This document shows positions 33,488 through 46,429 of a stretch of 64,000 nucleotides of DNA, in pieces (the stretch's first letter is position 1; every line of letters begins with the position of its first letter). The notes under the pieces were generated by a model. The model was not told the origin of the DNA and did not search any database. It saw nothing but the letters and a program-made list of their open reading frames with translations. The position numbers were made by a program, and so were the translations under genes. This stretch comes from Ascochyta rabiei. Its lineage: Eukaryota > Ascomycota > Dothideomycetes > Pleosporales > Didymellaceae. Location: contig NC_082407.1 in the NCBI RefSeq assembly GCF_004011695.2, forward strand, positions 310,001 to 374,000, written 5' to 3'.

Positions 33488-33501
33488 GCTAGGCTTATAA
33501 C
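33488..33501 (-). other. Primer-binding site of A1, initiator-Met half-tRNA type
   Basis: On the minus strand, directly after the LTR, is GTTATAAGCCTAGC, identical to A2 at 45017. Allowing for RIP (TGAG to TAAG, CCAG to CTAG) it matches the complement of the anticodon arm of initiator tRNA-Met, GTTATGAGCCCAGC. Confidence 0.6.
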
Positions 33502-33889
33502 TATAACAGAGCTTAGAGGACTATACTTAGGTAATTAATTAATTTAATTAGTGTCTATATATTTAATGTGTAACGTGTTGCTTAAGTATAAAGGAAATTT
33601 AGTTATTACGTAATCTTACTTACTTAAGCTTTGTAGGCAACCCTTAGGAGCTTAGTAGTTAATTATAGAGAAAGGAGCTACTTAACAATAATCTATAAGC
33701 TTAATTAGATAGAAGAGCACTCTATTAGTTATCTACAGGCTTAGCTGCGCAACAGCTTATTAATAAGCAGTTACGTAATAACCCTTTCTGTCCTATTCTT
33801 CTCTACTATTTGTTCCTTTAAGGCAGAGTTAGAGGTCTTAGTTAGCTAGTACTTATGTTTATACTATACCCTAGTACAGAATTATAACA

Positions 33890-34587
33890 CTATCTCTCTA
33901 TTCTCTTTAGTTTATTCTTAAACTATATAATTGTCTATTAGAGTTTTATATAATCTATAATCTCTATATCTAGTAACCTATAAGTTAAGATATTCTTATA
34001 TACTTATAATATCTATCTTATATTAGAAATCTATTAAGCTAATACACCTACTAAAGTCTCTTATAATTACTGTATCTTTAGTAGCTATAAGTACTATATT
34101 ATATTAGGTAGTTTAAAAGGTCTTAAGTATACTAAGTATATAAAGGCTAGTAAGCTATATATAAACATATCTTAGGTGTTATTACATAATACTTATAAGA
34201 AGTATAAGAAAAAGGTAGAAGTAGATAAGTTACTCCTTATAACTATAATTACATAATTATTACGTAATAAGAAAATCCTAAAATAGGTAAATAGGCGCGC
34301 GCAGTAAAAGGCGCTATGTTTAGCAGATAGAATAGTTAAGGCTAGTAAGTTAGACCTAGCTAAGAAAGTTAATTCTAACTATTCTATAGCGTCTATTAAC
34401 ATATATGCCTTACTAGCTACCTAGAGTACTCTTAGTTAAATTAAAGAGTTTATAGTAAATTATAGTACTTATATACTAATTAGTAGTAACTTAAAAGGTA
34501 AATAGGTAGTTCTTATATATTTTCTAAGTTTAGGTATTCTAACTATTTAACTATATACCTTTATTAATTGCTATTTCTCTTATATAT
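33890..34587. other. Unassigned RIP-mutated interval inside C
   Basis: It should hold the 3' coding end of element C but no minus-strand integrase or RNase H frame is recognisable. A plus-strand frame from about 34200 is open except for TAG/TAA (KALCLADRIVKASKLDLAKK, VNSNYSIASINIYALLAT) and looks protein-like. It may be foreign sequence left by a rearrangement. Confidence 0.4.
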
Positions 34588-35412
34588 TATTTAATATAAT
34601 AATTTAAAAAGTAAGTAATACAACTACAAATATAAAAACTAAGAGAACACTTCTTAAAATAAACTATAAACAAGGAGATTACAATATAAACTATTTCTAA
34701 GTAGATATAGTTAAAGCTATAATAGAAGCTATAGAGGTCTAGAAATACTTATAAGCCTAGTAAAAGGTATAACACACCTAATAAACTAGATTATAATATT
34801 ACCTAAGCTCTACTAGTCCTCATTAAGTCTCTAATAAGAATAGAAGTTAAGGAATAGGAGAAATATACAAATTTTGTAATAAAAACCTTATAGTTAGGAG
34901 TAACCTATTATTTATTACACTAGCGCATCTTAGACTAGATACATTACTAGCTAATATATAATATCTAAGATTAGTAAGCCTATACTACTAGCAGTGCTAG
35001 TGTAATAAATCATTCTAAACTAACTTTTTAACACCTTACTTACAATCGTGCTAAAACGCGTTTTTTAAGTTTTCTTCTCTAATACTAGAGTAAACCTAGT
35101 AAGATAAAGTAAAAATAAAAACTATAAGATTATACTACTCTAAGTATAAGAGTACCAAAAATAAATCTAAAACACTAAGTGTTTTACTAAGGTTATCTAA
35201 AACCAGATCTAGCCCTATCTGAAACTAGATCTAGGCCTGTCTAAAAAACCAGATCTAGGCCCATCTAAAACTAGATCTAGGTCTACCTAAAACCGGATCT
35301 AGGCCTATCTAAAAACTAGATCTAGGCCTATCTGAAACTATAAAGGATAAATACAGCCCTCTCTCTGTAGTTATAAAATTAATTAATTTAACTATTACTT
35401 CTAATTTTTACA
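34588..35412 (+). mobile_element. Lone LTR of B type
   Basis: An 825-bp copy of the B LTR (TATTTAAT to TTTTTACA) with six minisatellite units instead of seven. Flanks are TATAT and GTTTA, so there is no target duplication. It cuts element C between RT and where RNase H should be. A simple solo LTR would keep its duplication, so a deletion or recombination is likely. Confidence 0.75.
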
Positions 35413-36391
35413 GTTTACTACTATAAAATATAATTAATATAGAAGGTATAATATAGGCTTACTTAAGTGCCTTAAACGCATTATTCTATTCTTATCTCTA
35501 CTTAAATAGTGTATCCTTCTACGTAAGCTTTATTAGAAGGATTATAATCTTAGAGTAGTCCTTAATAAAGCGTTAGTTAAAGTTAACAAATCCTAAGAAT
35601 TTCTAGATCTGTTTAACTGTTTTTAGCGTTTACTAAGTCTTAACTACTTCTACTTTTATTAGACTAATCTTAAATTTGTATTGTTCTACAATGTACCCTA
35701 GGAATTTAACTTCCTCCGTATACTATTTACACTTCTTAGGTTTAAGTTATAGGTCTACCTATCTTAGGCATTCTAGCACTTCTATAACGTATTATTTATA
35801 CTCTTCTAGTATCTTTTAGTATACTAGAACATGTCTAGGTATACTACTATAGTTCTGTTAAGGTATACTCTTAGAACCTTATTAATTAACTTCTAGTATA
35901 TTTCTAGTATATTTATTAGACTAAATAGTATAACTAGGTACTTATAGAGTCTATATTACGTTCTAAATACTATTCTTAATTCTTCTTCTTTCTTTATACG
36001 TATAAGGTTTAACACGCCTTATAGGTCTAATACTATAAAATACTAAACTTCTACTATCTAGTTCTATAACTCTGTAATATTTAGAAGTAGGTAGTAGTTT
36101 TTAATAGTAATTTTATTAAGCTTCCTAAAGTTAATATAAGGTTGCAGCTTGCTATTCTTCTTAGGAATAAACATAATTAGGTACCCTATAGGTAATTCTA
36201 ATCTTTAAATAAATATCTTCTTAAGGTTCTTCTTAATAAACTTATAAAGTACTTTAAGTCTCTTTTCTAATTGCTAATATAACAGCCTAAAAGCTAGTAT
36301 CTTTCCTTTCTAAAGCTTAATCTTATAATTCTAAGGTTTATACTTAGGTAGGGCTTTTACTATAAGCTCTTCTCTAAATATCTCTACGTAC
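35413..36391 (-). pseudogene. Reverse transcriptase of element C
   Basis: Reading the minus strand with RIP stops as Gln/Trp gives the gypsy order: ALPKYKPWDYKI-like, PIGYLIMFIPKKNSKLQPYI, FRKLNKITIKNYYLLP, then the connection FLGFVNFN.RFIKDYSKI and LIKLT, ending at IIFYSSK where RNase H would start. The D1 insertion lies just upstream at 36397 and the lone B LTR just downstream. The enzyme copied the RNA of C; here it is dead. Confidence 0.7.
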
Positions 36392-36396
36392 TATCT

Positions 36397-39300
36397 TATT
36401 AGATTAGATAGTAATAGTAATAAGTTAATAATAATATATTAATATTCTGTTGTTGTTCTATATAAGGGTAATTTTTATCTTATCTAGGTTCTAGTAGAGG
36501 CCTCTATATAGTTTCTTAGTAGGTATATTACCTAACCTATTTCTCTAATACCTTTTATTTAATATAGCTCCTTAGCTTAGAATTCTATTATAAGCTACTT
36601 AAACTAGTTAATTAACTCTTTAATATAAGGTCCTCTAGTTGCTCTTATATCTTCTTAAGTAGAATACCCCTTAATATACCCTTCTAGCCCTTAATAAGTT
36701 CTAACTAATTAAGAAAGCTAGCCTATTTACTAAGTAGTAATAACTTTGTAAATCTATCTATAATTATGTTATAGGATAGGATATATTCTACTTTAATTAT
36801 TTTATAGTTAACTTCTTATTATAACTAGTAGTAGTGAATATTAATATACTAAAGTTTAGTTTATATCTTAGTAATATCTATAGTAACTAGACGTATTACC
36901 TATATATTATTATATTTAATTATTATTATTAGATTACTAAGGGTTACCTAAACCTCTTTTAATAGTTAAGAGGTAAATATTACTTCCTTAGCTACTTAAG
37001 ACAGTGCTAGGAGCTTAGCCTTAGTAGTTAACGTTATAACAGTATCTTGTTTATTTACTCTCTATGTAATAAGTCTTCTAAATAGCCTAATAGCGTATTC
37101 TTAGAAACTCTTCTAGTTTATAGTATTGTTAGTAAATAACACATTACTTATAACTTTAAGTTCTTTACTCTATTTAAAGTTAAGTAATAGATTTCTTATC
37201 TTTTATAGGTATAGAAGCACTTAGTTAGTAGTATCTTAGTATTTAATACTTAGGTTAACTAGAAAGCGTGTAATATACAACGTAGCAAACGCTATATTAG
37301 GTTAAGTAGTTACTACTATAAATAATAAGGATCTAATCTTTTACTAATATTAATTAATCTCTAGTAGTTTAGCTAGACTGTTCCTAGACTTAAGTTTAAT
37401 TCTAGATATTAGCGTATTATAGCTTACGTACTATCTAGTTACTAATTAACTAATCTTATTAACGTATGTAGCTTATAATAATTGAATTATCTATTACTAT
37501 CTATTATATTAGACTTCTATACTAAACAACTATTAAAGGTTATCTTCTCTAGTATATAGGTATTACTTCTATATCTATTTAATAGTATTATCTACCTCTT
37601 ATTTATACTTTAGGTAGTACGTAATGATAATATTATCTATATAGAAGAAGATAATAATTCTATTCTTAATTATATAGTATAGCTCTTATAGTACTTATTT
37701 AAATCTAATTCTAGCTAATATTACTATGAATTCCTTCTACTATAGTAGAGAGGAGATATAGAGTCTATATAAGGCTTTCTATACCTTTAGTAAGGTACCT
37801 ATCTTCTAGTATCCTCTTAGTATTCTTATATATATTTTATAGTTAATAGCTATATAAATAAACGTATTTATAAAATCTTATTATTTTAGTTTAAAATTAC
37901 TCTTTATAGTAATTACTATTAGTATTCTAAGTAATTAGCCTATAAGTATTACTATATACATGTCTTATAACATAATATTATATTATTAGTCTTCTCTAAC
38001 TATAGGCCTTACTTTATACTTATTAAGATAGTAGTATTTATTAAACTTTTATATATAGACCTATATATAGTTAAGTATTTATTATCTAGCCTTATAAACT
38101 AGAGCTACTAGAACTTTACTCTATAACTCTATTTATTTATAGCTTTATAGGTATTTATTTTCTACTTATTTTAATATCTTATAGAGAGGTTACTTCTTTA
38201 GCGTAAAGTATACTATAGGTAATACTAGGAGTTTATTCTAATATAGTTTAATTCTCTTTACTATAATCCTCTTTAATTAAGCTTTATTAAAAGGTTTTTC
38301 TTTATATTAAATAGGGTGTTCTACCTTAATACCTACTATAAATATAGCTACCTACAGCATTGTTATAGACGTTCCTTAGTCTTATTTAAGTTAGTCTATT
38401 GTCTTATTATAGCTTATCTATTTAGTTAGAAATACTGCTAGTAGAGGAGTTAGTAGAGGTATTAGGTATACCTCTTTAATCTTTCTATCTTAGTAATATT
38501 TAGGTTTTTTAGTATACAGAGTATTCTTCTATATTATCTTATTTTTATAGAAAGTTTTAGTTTTAGATATATAGCTCTATATAGCTAGGAGTTTAACTAT
38601 ACTAATCTATATTATAATTTCCTCTAATATATTATATATAAGGTTATCTATAATATTCTCTATTCTACTATTAAATATTATTTCTTTATTAAACACTATA
38701 TTATAGGTACTAATTACTTTAGCTATTAATAGAACCTAGATTTAGTATATGTTAGTAGACTAGTATTCTACTAAGTATCTAATATATACCTTTAGGTCTA
38801 GTCTTTATAGCCTTAATTTTCTTTATAAGGTATTATTAGTTATAGTAAATACTTTACATCTATATACTCTTAGGTAAGCCTAGTTTAGTTTTTAAGGTCT
38901 AGTAACTATACTATTTATAGTAGCTATATATATAAAGAATATTTTATATAGTAATATCTACTTATTAAGATAATTTAGCGTCTAATTATATAGGTATACT
39001 ACTGCTCTAGTAATTTCTAGCTAGAGTTTCTATAGTAGATTTGCGTCTAGTTAAATTATATATACCTTCTCTTTTATTATACCCTCTAAGTATTTAGCTT
39101 CTCTATTTTAAGCTTATATGTCTAGAGTAGAAGGCTTAAGTCTTATTAACAGGGACGTGCACTATCTCTTAACCTCTTATTTAACTATAATAATTTTATT
39201 ATCTATCTTAATTACCTTAACTATAATCTTAAACTATTTCTTTAAGAACTAGATAAAGATTCTAAGTAGATAAATAATAGATCTGATAGGCCTGCTGTCC

Positions 39301-41669
39301 TTAAAGTAGAAGTTCTACACATACTAAGAGTGTTAGCAGGTAATAAGTATTTATCTCTTTTTCTTATTAAAGCTTTCTACTTAATATTTCTAGAAGTCTA
39401 TAGCTATTTATTTACCTAGGTCTTTTTTATTTACTTATAGAGTTCTTTAAATTTTAAACCCTAATTTTACTTATCTATATATATTATATTATAATGTTAT
39501 AATACCTTTAATCTTTACCCTCTTAAATCAATATATAAGGTGCTTGATTATAGATAGTTCTAGATATCTAAGCCTCTCATACTATATTATAGTTATTACT
39601 ATCTATAGTAATCTTCTATTATAATTTATACGTATATAGAGTACTACTATAGCTATATTTAGTTATTTAGTAACCTACTATCTAAAGCTTTCTATTAAGA
39701 TAGCTATAATGTTACTGTTCCTTTAATATAGCATTACTAGATCTTCTTAGTTATCCTACTATATTCCTTATCTTTAGAGTAACCTAAATAATACTAGGTT
39801 ATAGAGAAAATCTAGGCACTATATAACATTATCTAAGTATAGTACTTATTTACCTTAAGATCTCTCTACTAATATATTAATAGTACTATATCCTTATATC
39901 TAGACCTTAGAGTTTCTAGTCTAGATATAGTCTTCTATTACTAGCTAGTATATATCTTTAAGTCTTAAGAGGTTATTATAGATATACGTAGTTAAGCTAG
40001 AATCTAGAGAAAATACCTTCTTTAATAGATATTCTTAATTACTTACGCTATATACTACTTTTATACTACCTTTAGTAACCTAAGTAATTTCTTAGCTATT
40101 TAGTTTCTTAATAATCTTATCTAGTGTTTAAGACGTCTTAACGTGTAGAGTAATTAATTAAGACGCTGTTATTATTTATAGTTACTTAGTCCCTTAAGAC
40201 ATTACCTATATTCTCTTTTATAAGATACTATTATATTTAAGCTTATACTATACTAGTTTTATAACACCTCTATTTAGCTTAAACTACTTAGTTGCCTTAG
40301 CTATATTTATATAGTAGTAGTTAGATATATTATAATACTATTTATAGGTAGAATATATATCTTTAGCTCTTACTATATTCCTCTCTAGAAACTACTTAGT
40401 TCTAGCGCTTTAGCTATCTATCTTTCTTTTATTTTATCTAGAGTTTCCCTAGCCTTAATAATTATTATTAGATAGTGCTTTTAGTTCTTCACTAAAGGCG
40501 TCTCTTTATAGGTTTAAGTTAGATTTACTACTTACTACGTATAATACCTCTTCTAGTACAAAGGCACTCTTAGGCTTCTCTCTTAGTAGATATTAAAGGC
40601 TTATATAATTATAGAAGAGTTTTATTATTCTTCTTCTATTTATAGCTTTCTTATTATATTCTAGCCCTTAGAACGCTATAGTCTAGGTTAATGCTATCTT
40701 AGATATAGAGCCTAGAAATTTATTAATAATACTTATATTTATATAACCTTAGCTTCCTTAAGGGTCTTAGCTTAAGTTACTACCTAGTTATATTTACTTA
40801 GCTATATCTTCTAATTTATATTTATTTATATTAGTCTAAGTATAGTATAGTATCTTTCTTATACTTATACCTATTCTTTATCTATATCTACTTTAACTAT
40901 ATCTTAGAAAGTAGTTATCTATTTATATAGCGTTCTATTTTCTATATAGTAGCTTAGCTATAGATATAGTATTACTATTATAAGAATATACTTAACTATC
41001 CTTAATATTTTACTTTTTATATATCAATAGTCTTTCTTAAGTATCTTATATAACTTAAGGTAAAGCTTAAAGTCTTTATAATCTTCTTTATATACCTCTT
41101 ATCTATTTTCTAAGAGGTCTAATACCTATATTAGAATTTTAGGTATTTATAGTATAGTTATTAACATATCTATTACTTTATATTTTATTCTATATGTTCT
41201 ACTTTAACCTACTTAGATAGTCTATAATAATATAGTTAAGGTATTACTTATACTTATTACTAGTTTATATTATATAATTTCTAGAGGTAGTAGCGCCTCT
41301 AGTTATATGCGTTAGAGTAATACCTCTTTAGAGTCTACTAGCAGCTATATATCTTATTACTAGCACTTAATCTTAAGTAAGTAGTACTAGAAGACCTAGT
41401 TACTTAAGTTAGTAAGAATAACTGTTGCGTCCCTCTAGCTTTAGCTAGTTACTATGTTACTTGTTATTAGCGCTTATTATTAGAGCAGTGAGACTCTTAA
41501 TTATTAGATTAGATAGTAATAGTAATAAGTTAATAATAATATATTAATATTCCGTTATTGTTCTAAATAAGGGTAATTTTTATCTTATCTAGGTTCTAGT
41601 AGAGGCCTCTATATAGTTTCTTAGCAAGTATATTACCTAACCTATTTCTCTAATACCTTTTATTTAACA
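36397..41669 (-). mobile_element. Element D1: Ty1/copia retrotransposon, inside C
   Basis: A 5273-bp element with 168-bp LTRs at 36397-36564 and 41502-41669 (TATTAGATTAG to TTTAACA/TTTAATA on the plus strand), flanked by TATCT at 36392-36396 and 41670-41674. Coding is on the minus strand and corresponds to D2 at 57707, whose RT can be identified as copia. Fully RIP-mutated and AT-rich. Confidence 0.82.
41480..41501 (-). other. Primer-binding site of D1, tRNA-Lys(CUU) half-tRNA type
   Basis: The plus strand adjoining the LTR reads GCAGTGAGACTCTTAAT and, further left, TTAGA. This is the sense of a tRNA-Lys(CUU) anticodon arm (..TTAGAGCATGAGACTCTTAAT) with one extra base. The match begins exactly at the LTR end fixed by the TATCT duplication. 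Confidence 0.55.
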
Positions 41670-42339
41670 TATCTATATATATTAGGGATAGTAGAAGGTA
41701 TACTCCTCTTCTTCTTAACTCTTACTTTATATTTAATATAATAATTTAAAAAGTAAGTAATATAACTACAAATATAAAAACTAAGAGAACACTTCTTAAA
41801 ATAAACTATAAATAAGAAGATTATAATATAAACTATTTCTAAGTAGATATAGTTAAAGCTATAATAGAAGCTATAGAACTCTAGAAATACTTATAAGCCT
41901 AGCAATAGGTATAACACACCTAATAAACTAGATTAAAATATTACCTAAGCTCTACTAGTCCTAATTAAGTCTCTAAAGAGAATAGAAGTTAAGGAATAGA
42001 AGAAATACATAAATTTTGTAATAAAAACCTTATAGTTAGCAGTAACCTATTATTTATTACACTAGCGCATCTTAGACTAGATATATTACTAGCTAATATA
42101 TAATATCTAAGATTAGTAGGCCTATAATACTAGCAGCGCTAGTGTAATAGATTATTCTAAACTAACTTTTTAACACCTTCCTTGCAATCGTGCTAAAACG
42201 CGTTTTTTAAGGTTTCTTCTCTAATACTAGAATAAACCTAGTAATATAAAGTAAAAATGGAAACTAAAAGATTATAATAGTCTAAGTATAAGAGTACTAA
42301 AAATAAATCTCAAACACTAAGTGTTTTACTAAGGGGTAA

Positions 42340-42505
42340 TCTAAAACTAGATCTAGCCCTATCTAAAACTAGATCTAGGCCTGTCTAAAAAACTAGATCC
42401 AGGCCTATCTAAAACTAGATCTAGGCCTATCTAAAACTAGATCTAGGTCTACCTAAATCCAGATCTAGGCCTATTAAAAAACTAGATCTAGGCCTATCTA
42501 AAAAC
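42340..42505 (+). repeat. Minisatellite in B 5' LTR
   Basis: Seven units of about 22 bp with the core AGATCTAGGCCTATCTAAAA. The matching array in the 3' LTR is 54204-54370 and in the lone LTR 35197-35342 (six units). The core holds two adjacent 6-bp palindromes, AGATCT and AGGCCT. Confidence 0.85.
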
Positions 42506-42579
42506 TCTAAAGGATAAATACAGCCCTCTCTCTATAGTTACAAAATTAATTAATTTAACTATTACTTCTAATTTTTACA

Positions 42580-42596
42580 GGCTATAAGCCTAGCGC
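42580..42596 (+). other. Primer-binding site of B, initiator-Met half-tRNA type
   Basis: GGCTATAAGCCTAGCGC directly follows the LTR end. With RIP taken into account it matches GGTTATGAGCCCAGCGC, the complement of the tRNA-iMet anticodon arm, apart from one T/C difference. Confidence 0.55.
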
Positions 42597-43379
42597 ACTA
42601 TTACCTAAATAACATCTAAACTAATTGTTTCTCAATTAAACTAATTGTTTCTTAAATTAACACCTCTTTAAGTTAAAAACAGCACAAATTTACAATTAAA
42701 AATGTTAGATTCTCTTAAAATTAAAAAGCTCTCTGGCTAAGCTAATTAAGATTACCTAATCCTTTTACTAGAATTTAGATAAAATAAATATAGAAACACT
42801 ATTTTGTAATTTAATTAAAAAATCCTATTACTAAACAAGTACTAAAAAAGTACTATACTAAACAAAACACAAACTATACTAAAAGAATAAGGTTATAAAG
42901 TAACACTATTATAATAAATATAAAGTAAATACGTATTAAATAAGTAGTTGCTAGTTTCTTAATCTAGAAAAGAAACCTAATTGGTTTAAAACTAGACATA
43001 CCTATAATTCCATTTAACAATTACCTAATCTAGCTAAAAAATATAGTAGAAAAAAGGGTTAAAAAAGAATAAGATTAAGTTCTCTTATCTCTAGATTAAA
43101 TAGATCTAGATTTACTAGGGGATTTAGATAATAAGGTATATTATAATAATAACCTTTCGTTTAGTTTAACTAAAGCTAACTTAATACTAGATTTAGAAAG
43201 TACTTAGCATTTAATATACGATAGGCTACTGTCTTAGAAGGTAGTTTAGTAGATAAAGTAACTAAATTAGGCTAGAGTAATAATACTACTATTAATGCTG
43301 TAGCTATTAGAAAGTTATGCTTTATAGTAAATAATACAAAAATTATACTAAATAATTACCTCTTTATACTAAGCTTCTC

Positions 43380-44500
43380 TGTATTCCTTTAACCTATTTA
43401 AAAATTAATAGAAAAAGACTTAAAAGTAAACTTTACAAAAGAGAAAGCTATCTTAATAAGAGATAATCTAGTTATTAAAGCTAAGTACGCTTATAACATG
43501 TATATACTAGACGTTATAAATAAGATTATTATTAAAGATAGCTCTATAGATAATTTAAACTATAAGAACTATATACTCTACTTAGATCCTAATAAATCTA
43601 CTATAGAAAAGCTAGAACTATATTATAATAGATTTAGACATAAAAGTATAGATACTATAAGTAAACTACTTTATATTAAAATACTATAAAATTATAGTTT
43701 TAAATGTGTAGCCTGTATACGGTCAAAATAAACTAATAATAAATTAAGAGTTATAATAGATAAACCTACTATTTATCTATAAAAAGTAGTAATAGATATT
43801 TATAGACCTTTAACCTCTAGTTTAAAAGTAGAATATAGATATATTATCTTTTTTCTAGATAGTACTACTACGGAACTAAACTTTAAGCTCCTAAAACAAA
43901 AATTAGAGGCTCTAGAATTATTTAAAGAATATAAACTAAAGGTAGAAAACCAATCTAATCTATCTATTAAGATAAAAGGATTAGATAATAGTAAAGAATA
44001 TAATAATTATCTATTTAAGAGATTTACTATTGAAAATTATATTATTTATTAATCTTTAAGCCCCTATATGCTAGAACAAAATAGTTTAATAGAGAGAATT
44101 AATTAAACTATTATAGAAATAACTAGAGGATTACTATTTAATACTAATACAAATCTTCTATACTAGGTAGAGGTAGTTAAAACAGCTATTTATTTATATT
44201 ATATAACTCTATACTTCTATTTATCTATATTACTATTTAAAAAGCTCTATAATAAAAAGCCTAATCTAGATAATCTAAGGATTTAGGGCTCTATAGTATA
44301 CTATAAGAATAAATTAATAGGCCTTATAAAGCTAGAGCCTAGAGCTAAGAAAGAAGTTCTTATAGGTTTTAACTAATATAATTACTACATCTTAGATAAT
44401 TTATCTAAGAGGATTATAAAAACAAGAGATACTATAATTCTAGAAGGAAAATTTTATAATATTATTAAAAACTAAGATATAATTATAATAGACTCTAATA
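43380..44500 (+). pseudogene. Element B pre-integrase and integrase
   Basis: The open frame 43498-43689 includes KLELYYNRFRHKSIDTISKL, a GAG-pre-integrase zinc-binding segment. The same coding sequence continues through LEALELFKEYKLKVENQSNL, SPYMLEQNSLIERINQTIIE, TRGLLFNTNTNLLY and LYNKKPNLDNLRI.GSIVYY to TRDTIILEG, which is the order of a Ty1/copia integrase core and C-terminal region. It inserted the DNA copy into the genome. Interrupted by several TAA/TAG codons. It lies downstream of gag and upstream of the A2 insertion. Confidence 0.75.
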
Positions 44501-45016
44501 AAAGAACTTAGTAATAATAAAAGAAGTTATTAAGAGTTCTCCTACAAGAATAATAACTAAAGTACTAGAGTAGATAGTCTACCTAGTAACTCTAATAGTA
44601 ATATTAACAACTACTATAGTAACTCTAAAGATAAATTAGCGTTTATAACTAGTAATACTAATTTAGAGCTAAGTACCTACTTTAAAGTAATAAATTTAGA
44701 GAATAAAAAGAAATAGCTAGAAGCTTATAAACTAGAGTTTAATTAACTAAAAGAATAAAATACTGTTGCGCAGCTAAGCCTGTAGATAACTAATAGGGTG
44801 TTCCTCTATCTAATTAAGCTTATAGATTATTATTAAGTAGCTCCTTTCTCTATAATTAACTACTAAGCTCCTAAGGGTCGCCTACAAAGCTTAAGTAAGC
44901 AAGATTACGTAATAACTAACTTTCCTTTATACTTAAGCAACACGTTATACATTAAATATATAGACACTAATTAAATTAATTAATTACCTAAGTATAGTCC
45001 TCTAAGCTCTATTATA

Positions 45017-45030
45017 GTTATAAGCCTAGC
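45017..45030 (+). other. Primer-binding site of A2, initiator-Met half-tRNA type
   Basis: GTTATAAGCCTAGC abuts the LTR end fixed by the AATAC duplication. It is the RIP-altered form of GTTATGAGCCCAGC, complementary to nucleotides ending at about position 39 of tRNA-iMet, as used by Drosophila copia and yeast Ty5. Confidence 0.6.
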
Positions 45031-46429
45031 TTTCTAAGCACAGTAGATCTCCCTAAACACTTAGCAACAACCTTATTAGACATTACTTAACCGCTCTAAT
45101 TTTGCCTAATCATCTTTTTATCCTAACTCTATAACTACTACTATAGGCGAGCTAGTTAACTATAATGCTTAAGCTCTCTTAGGTATTCTAACAGGACCCT
45201 ATTAACTTAAATTAAGGTCTAATTAGCCTAATTAGTTTATTTAACTTATATAGTATGCTAAGCTTTATAACATATAGGATTTAGTAGATCTAGATACTAA
45301 AGACGCCCTAGAGATATTTAATAGAGCCCCTAGGCTACCTATTATAGGCTCTGCCCCTACCTAACTGCTAGCTTAATTAACCTAAGCCTAGAGTGTCCAA
45401 CCTAATAAGCCTCCTATAGGCCTAACAATCCTTAAGACCTATAACTAAGAGCTTCTTAGGTATAAAATAAGAGTAAGTAAGTAGGCAGCTAAGGCTAAGC
45501 GCCTTTAGAAGCTCTAGAACTAGGTTAATACTACAGTAAGCCTAGTAATTCTGTTACTAGTAATAGTAAAGCTTATTACCTAAAATACTATAACGCTATA
45601 ATTACTTATATAAGCTCTAAAGGAGAAGCTTACTCTAATAGATATAAGCACTAAAAACTAGGTTAGAGTAGAGTATAGGCAGCACCTAGAAGCTGCTAGG
45701 TAAGGTTAAGCTACTCTATAGAATTAGTATTAGAAATAGTTATACCTATATATACGAGCTAAGTTATATAAGCTCTCTAAGGTTACTAGAAAGCTTACTA
45801 TATAAGATTTCTTAGATGCCTTAAGCTACTATATTACCCTAGAGTAGGCCTGCATAATAAGATAAAGGATTATCTAGAACAGTATTCTAGGGCTTAAAAC
45901 GCTTAATCTAGACTAGGTTTTAAGGGTCTTTAGTAGGTTAATGTATAAGTATACTATAAGATTAGGTAAAGATAAACTAGGCGTTTTTATAACCTTTAGT
46001 ACCTACTTAGACACTCTATCTAGCTAAAATAACGCAGGTAGGAGCTCTAGGAACAACGCTAGCAGCTCCTTAGAATACGTCTGCTCTTATAAACAAAAAG
46101 GTAAGACCTACAAATAGAAGCCTACTAATTACTGTTTCCTTAAAACTACTGTTAGAGGGAGCTTCTTACTACCTGTTTAGATAAGTAAAAAGAATAAGTA
46201 AGAGACTTACTAGAGGCTTAGATACTAAGAGCATAAGGAAACCTAAAAGGTAATAGAGCAGCTTAGATAGACTGCAAACGCTCTATTAGCTATTACTTTA
46301 GCTGCTACTAGCTAAACTAAGAAAGTAGAGTTTCCTAGCAATGTCTAAGCAGCTCTAATTAATCTAAAATTAATAACAAATCTAGTAGAGAACGTAGGAT
46401 CTAGAGTATATAACCTTATAGATTTTAAA

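Larger units (their letters stand above)
26405..33754 (-). mobile_element. Element A1: Ty1/copia retrotransposon, inside C's left LTR
   Basis: A 7350-bp element with 253-bp LTRs at 26405-26657 and 33502-33754, flanked by GCTTA (26400-26404 and 33755-33759). It is the inverted counterpart of A2 throughout. Pol is on the minus strand (gag near 33.3 kb, RNase H near 28.3 kb). The interval 26658-28260 after pol holds ACT-triplet and ACTATA-hexamer repeats and a plus-strand antisense frame. RIP-mutated; no open frame. It landed in the LTR of element C, splitting it. Confidence 0.88.

Noticed and set aside
35197..35342. CRISPR-like array of 22-bp units
   Set aside because: Units are directly adjacent without spacers and are part of an LTR in a eukaryotic retroelement.
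36397..41669. Element D as Ty3/gypsy
   Set aside because: First impression from neighbouring gypsy RT, but the related copy D2 has a Ty1/copia RT opening and the half-tRNA type primer site.
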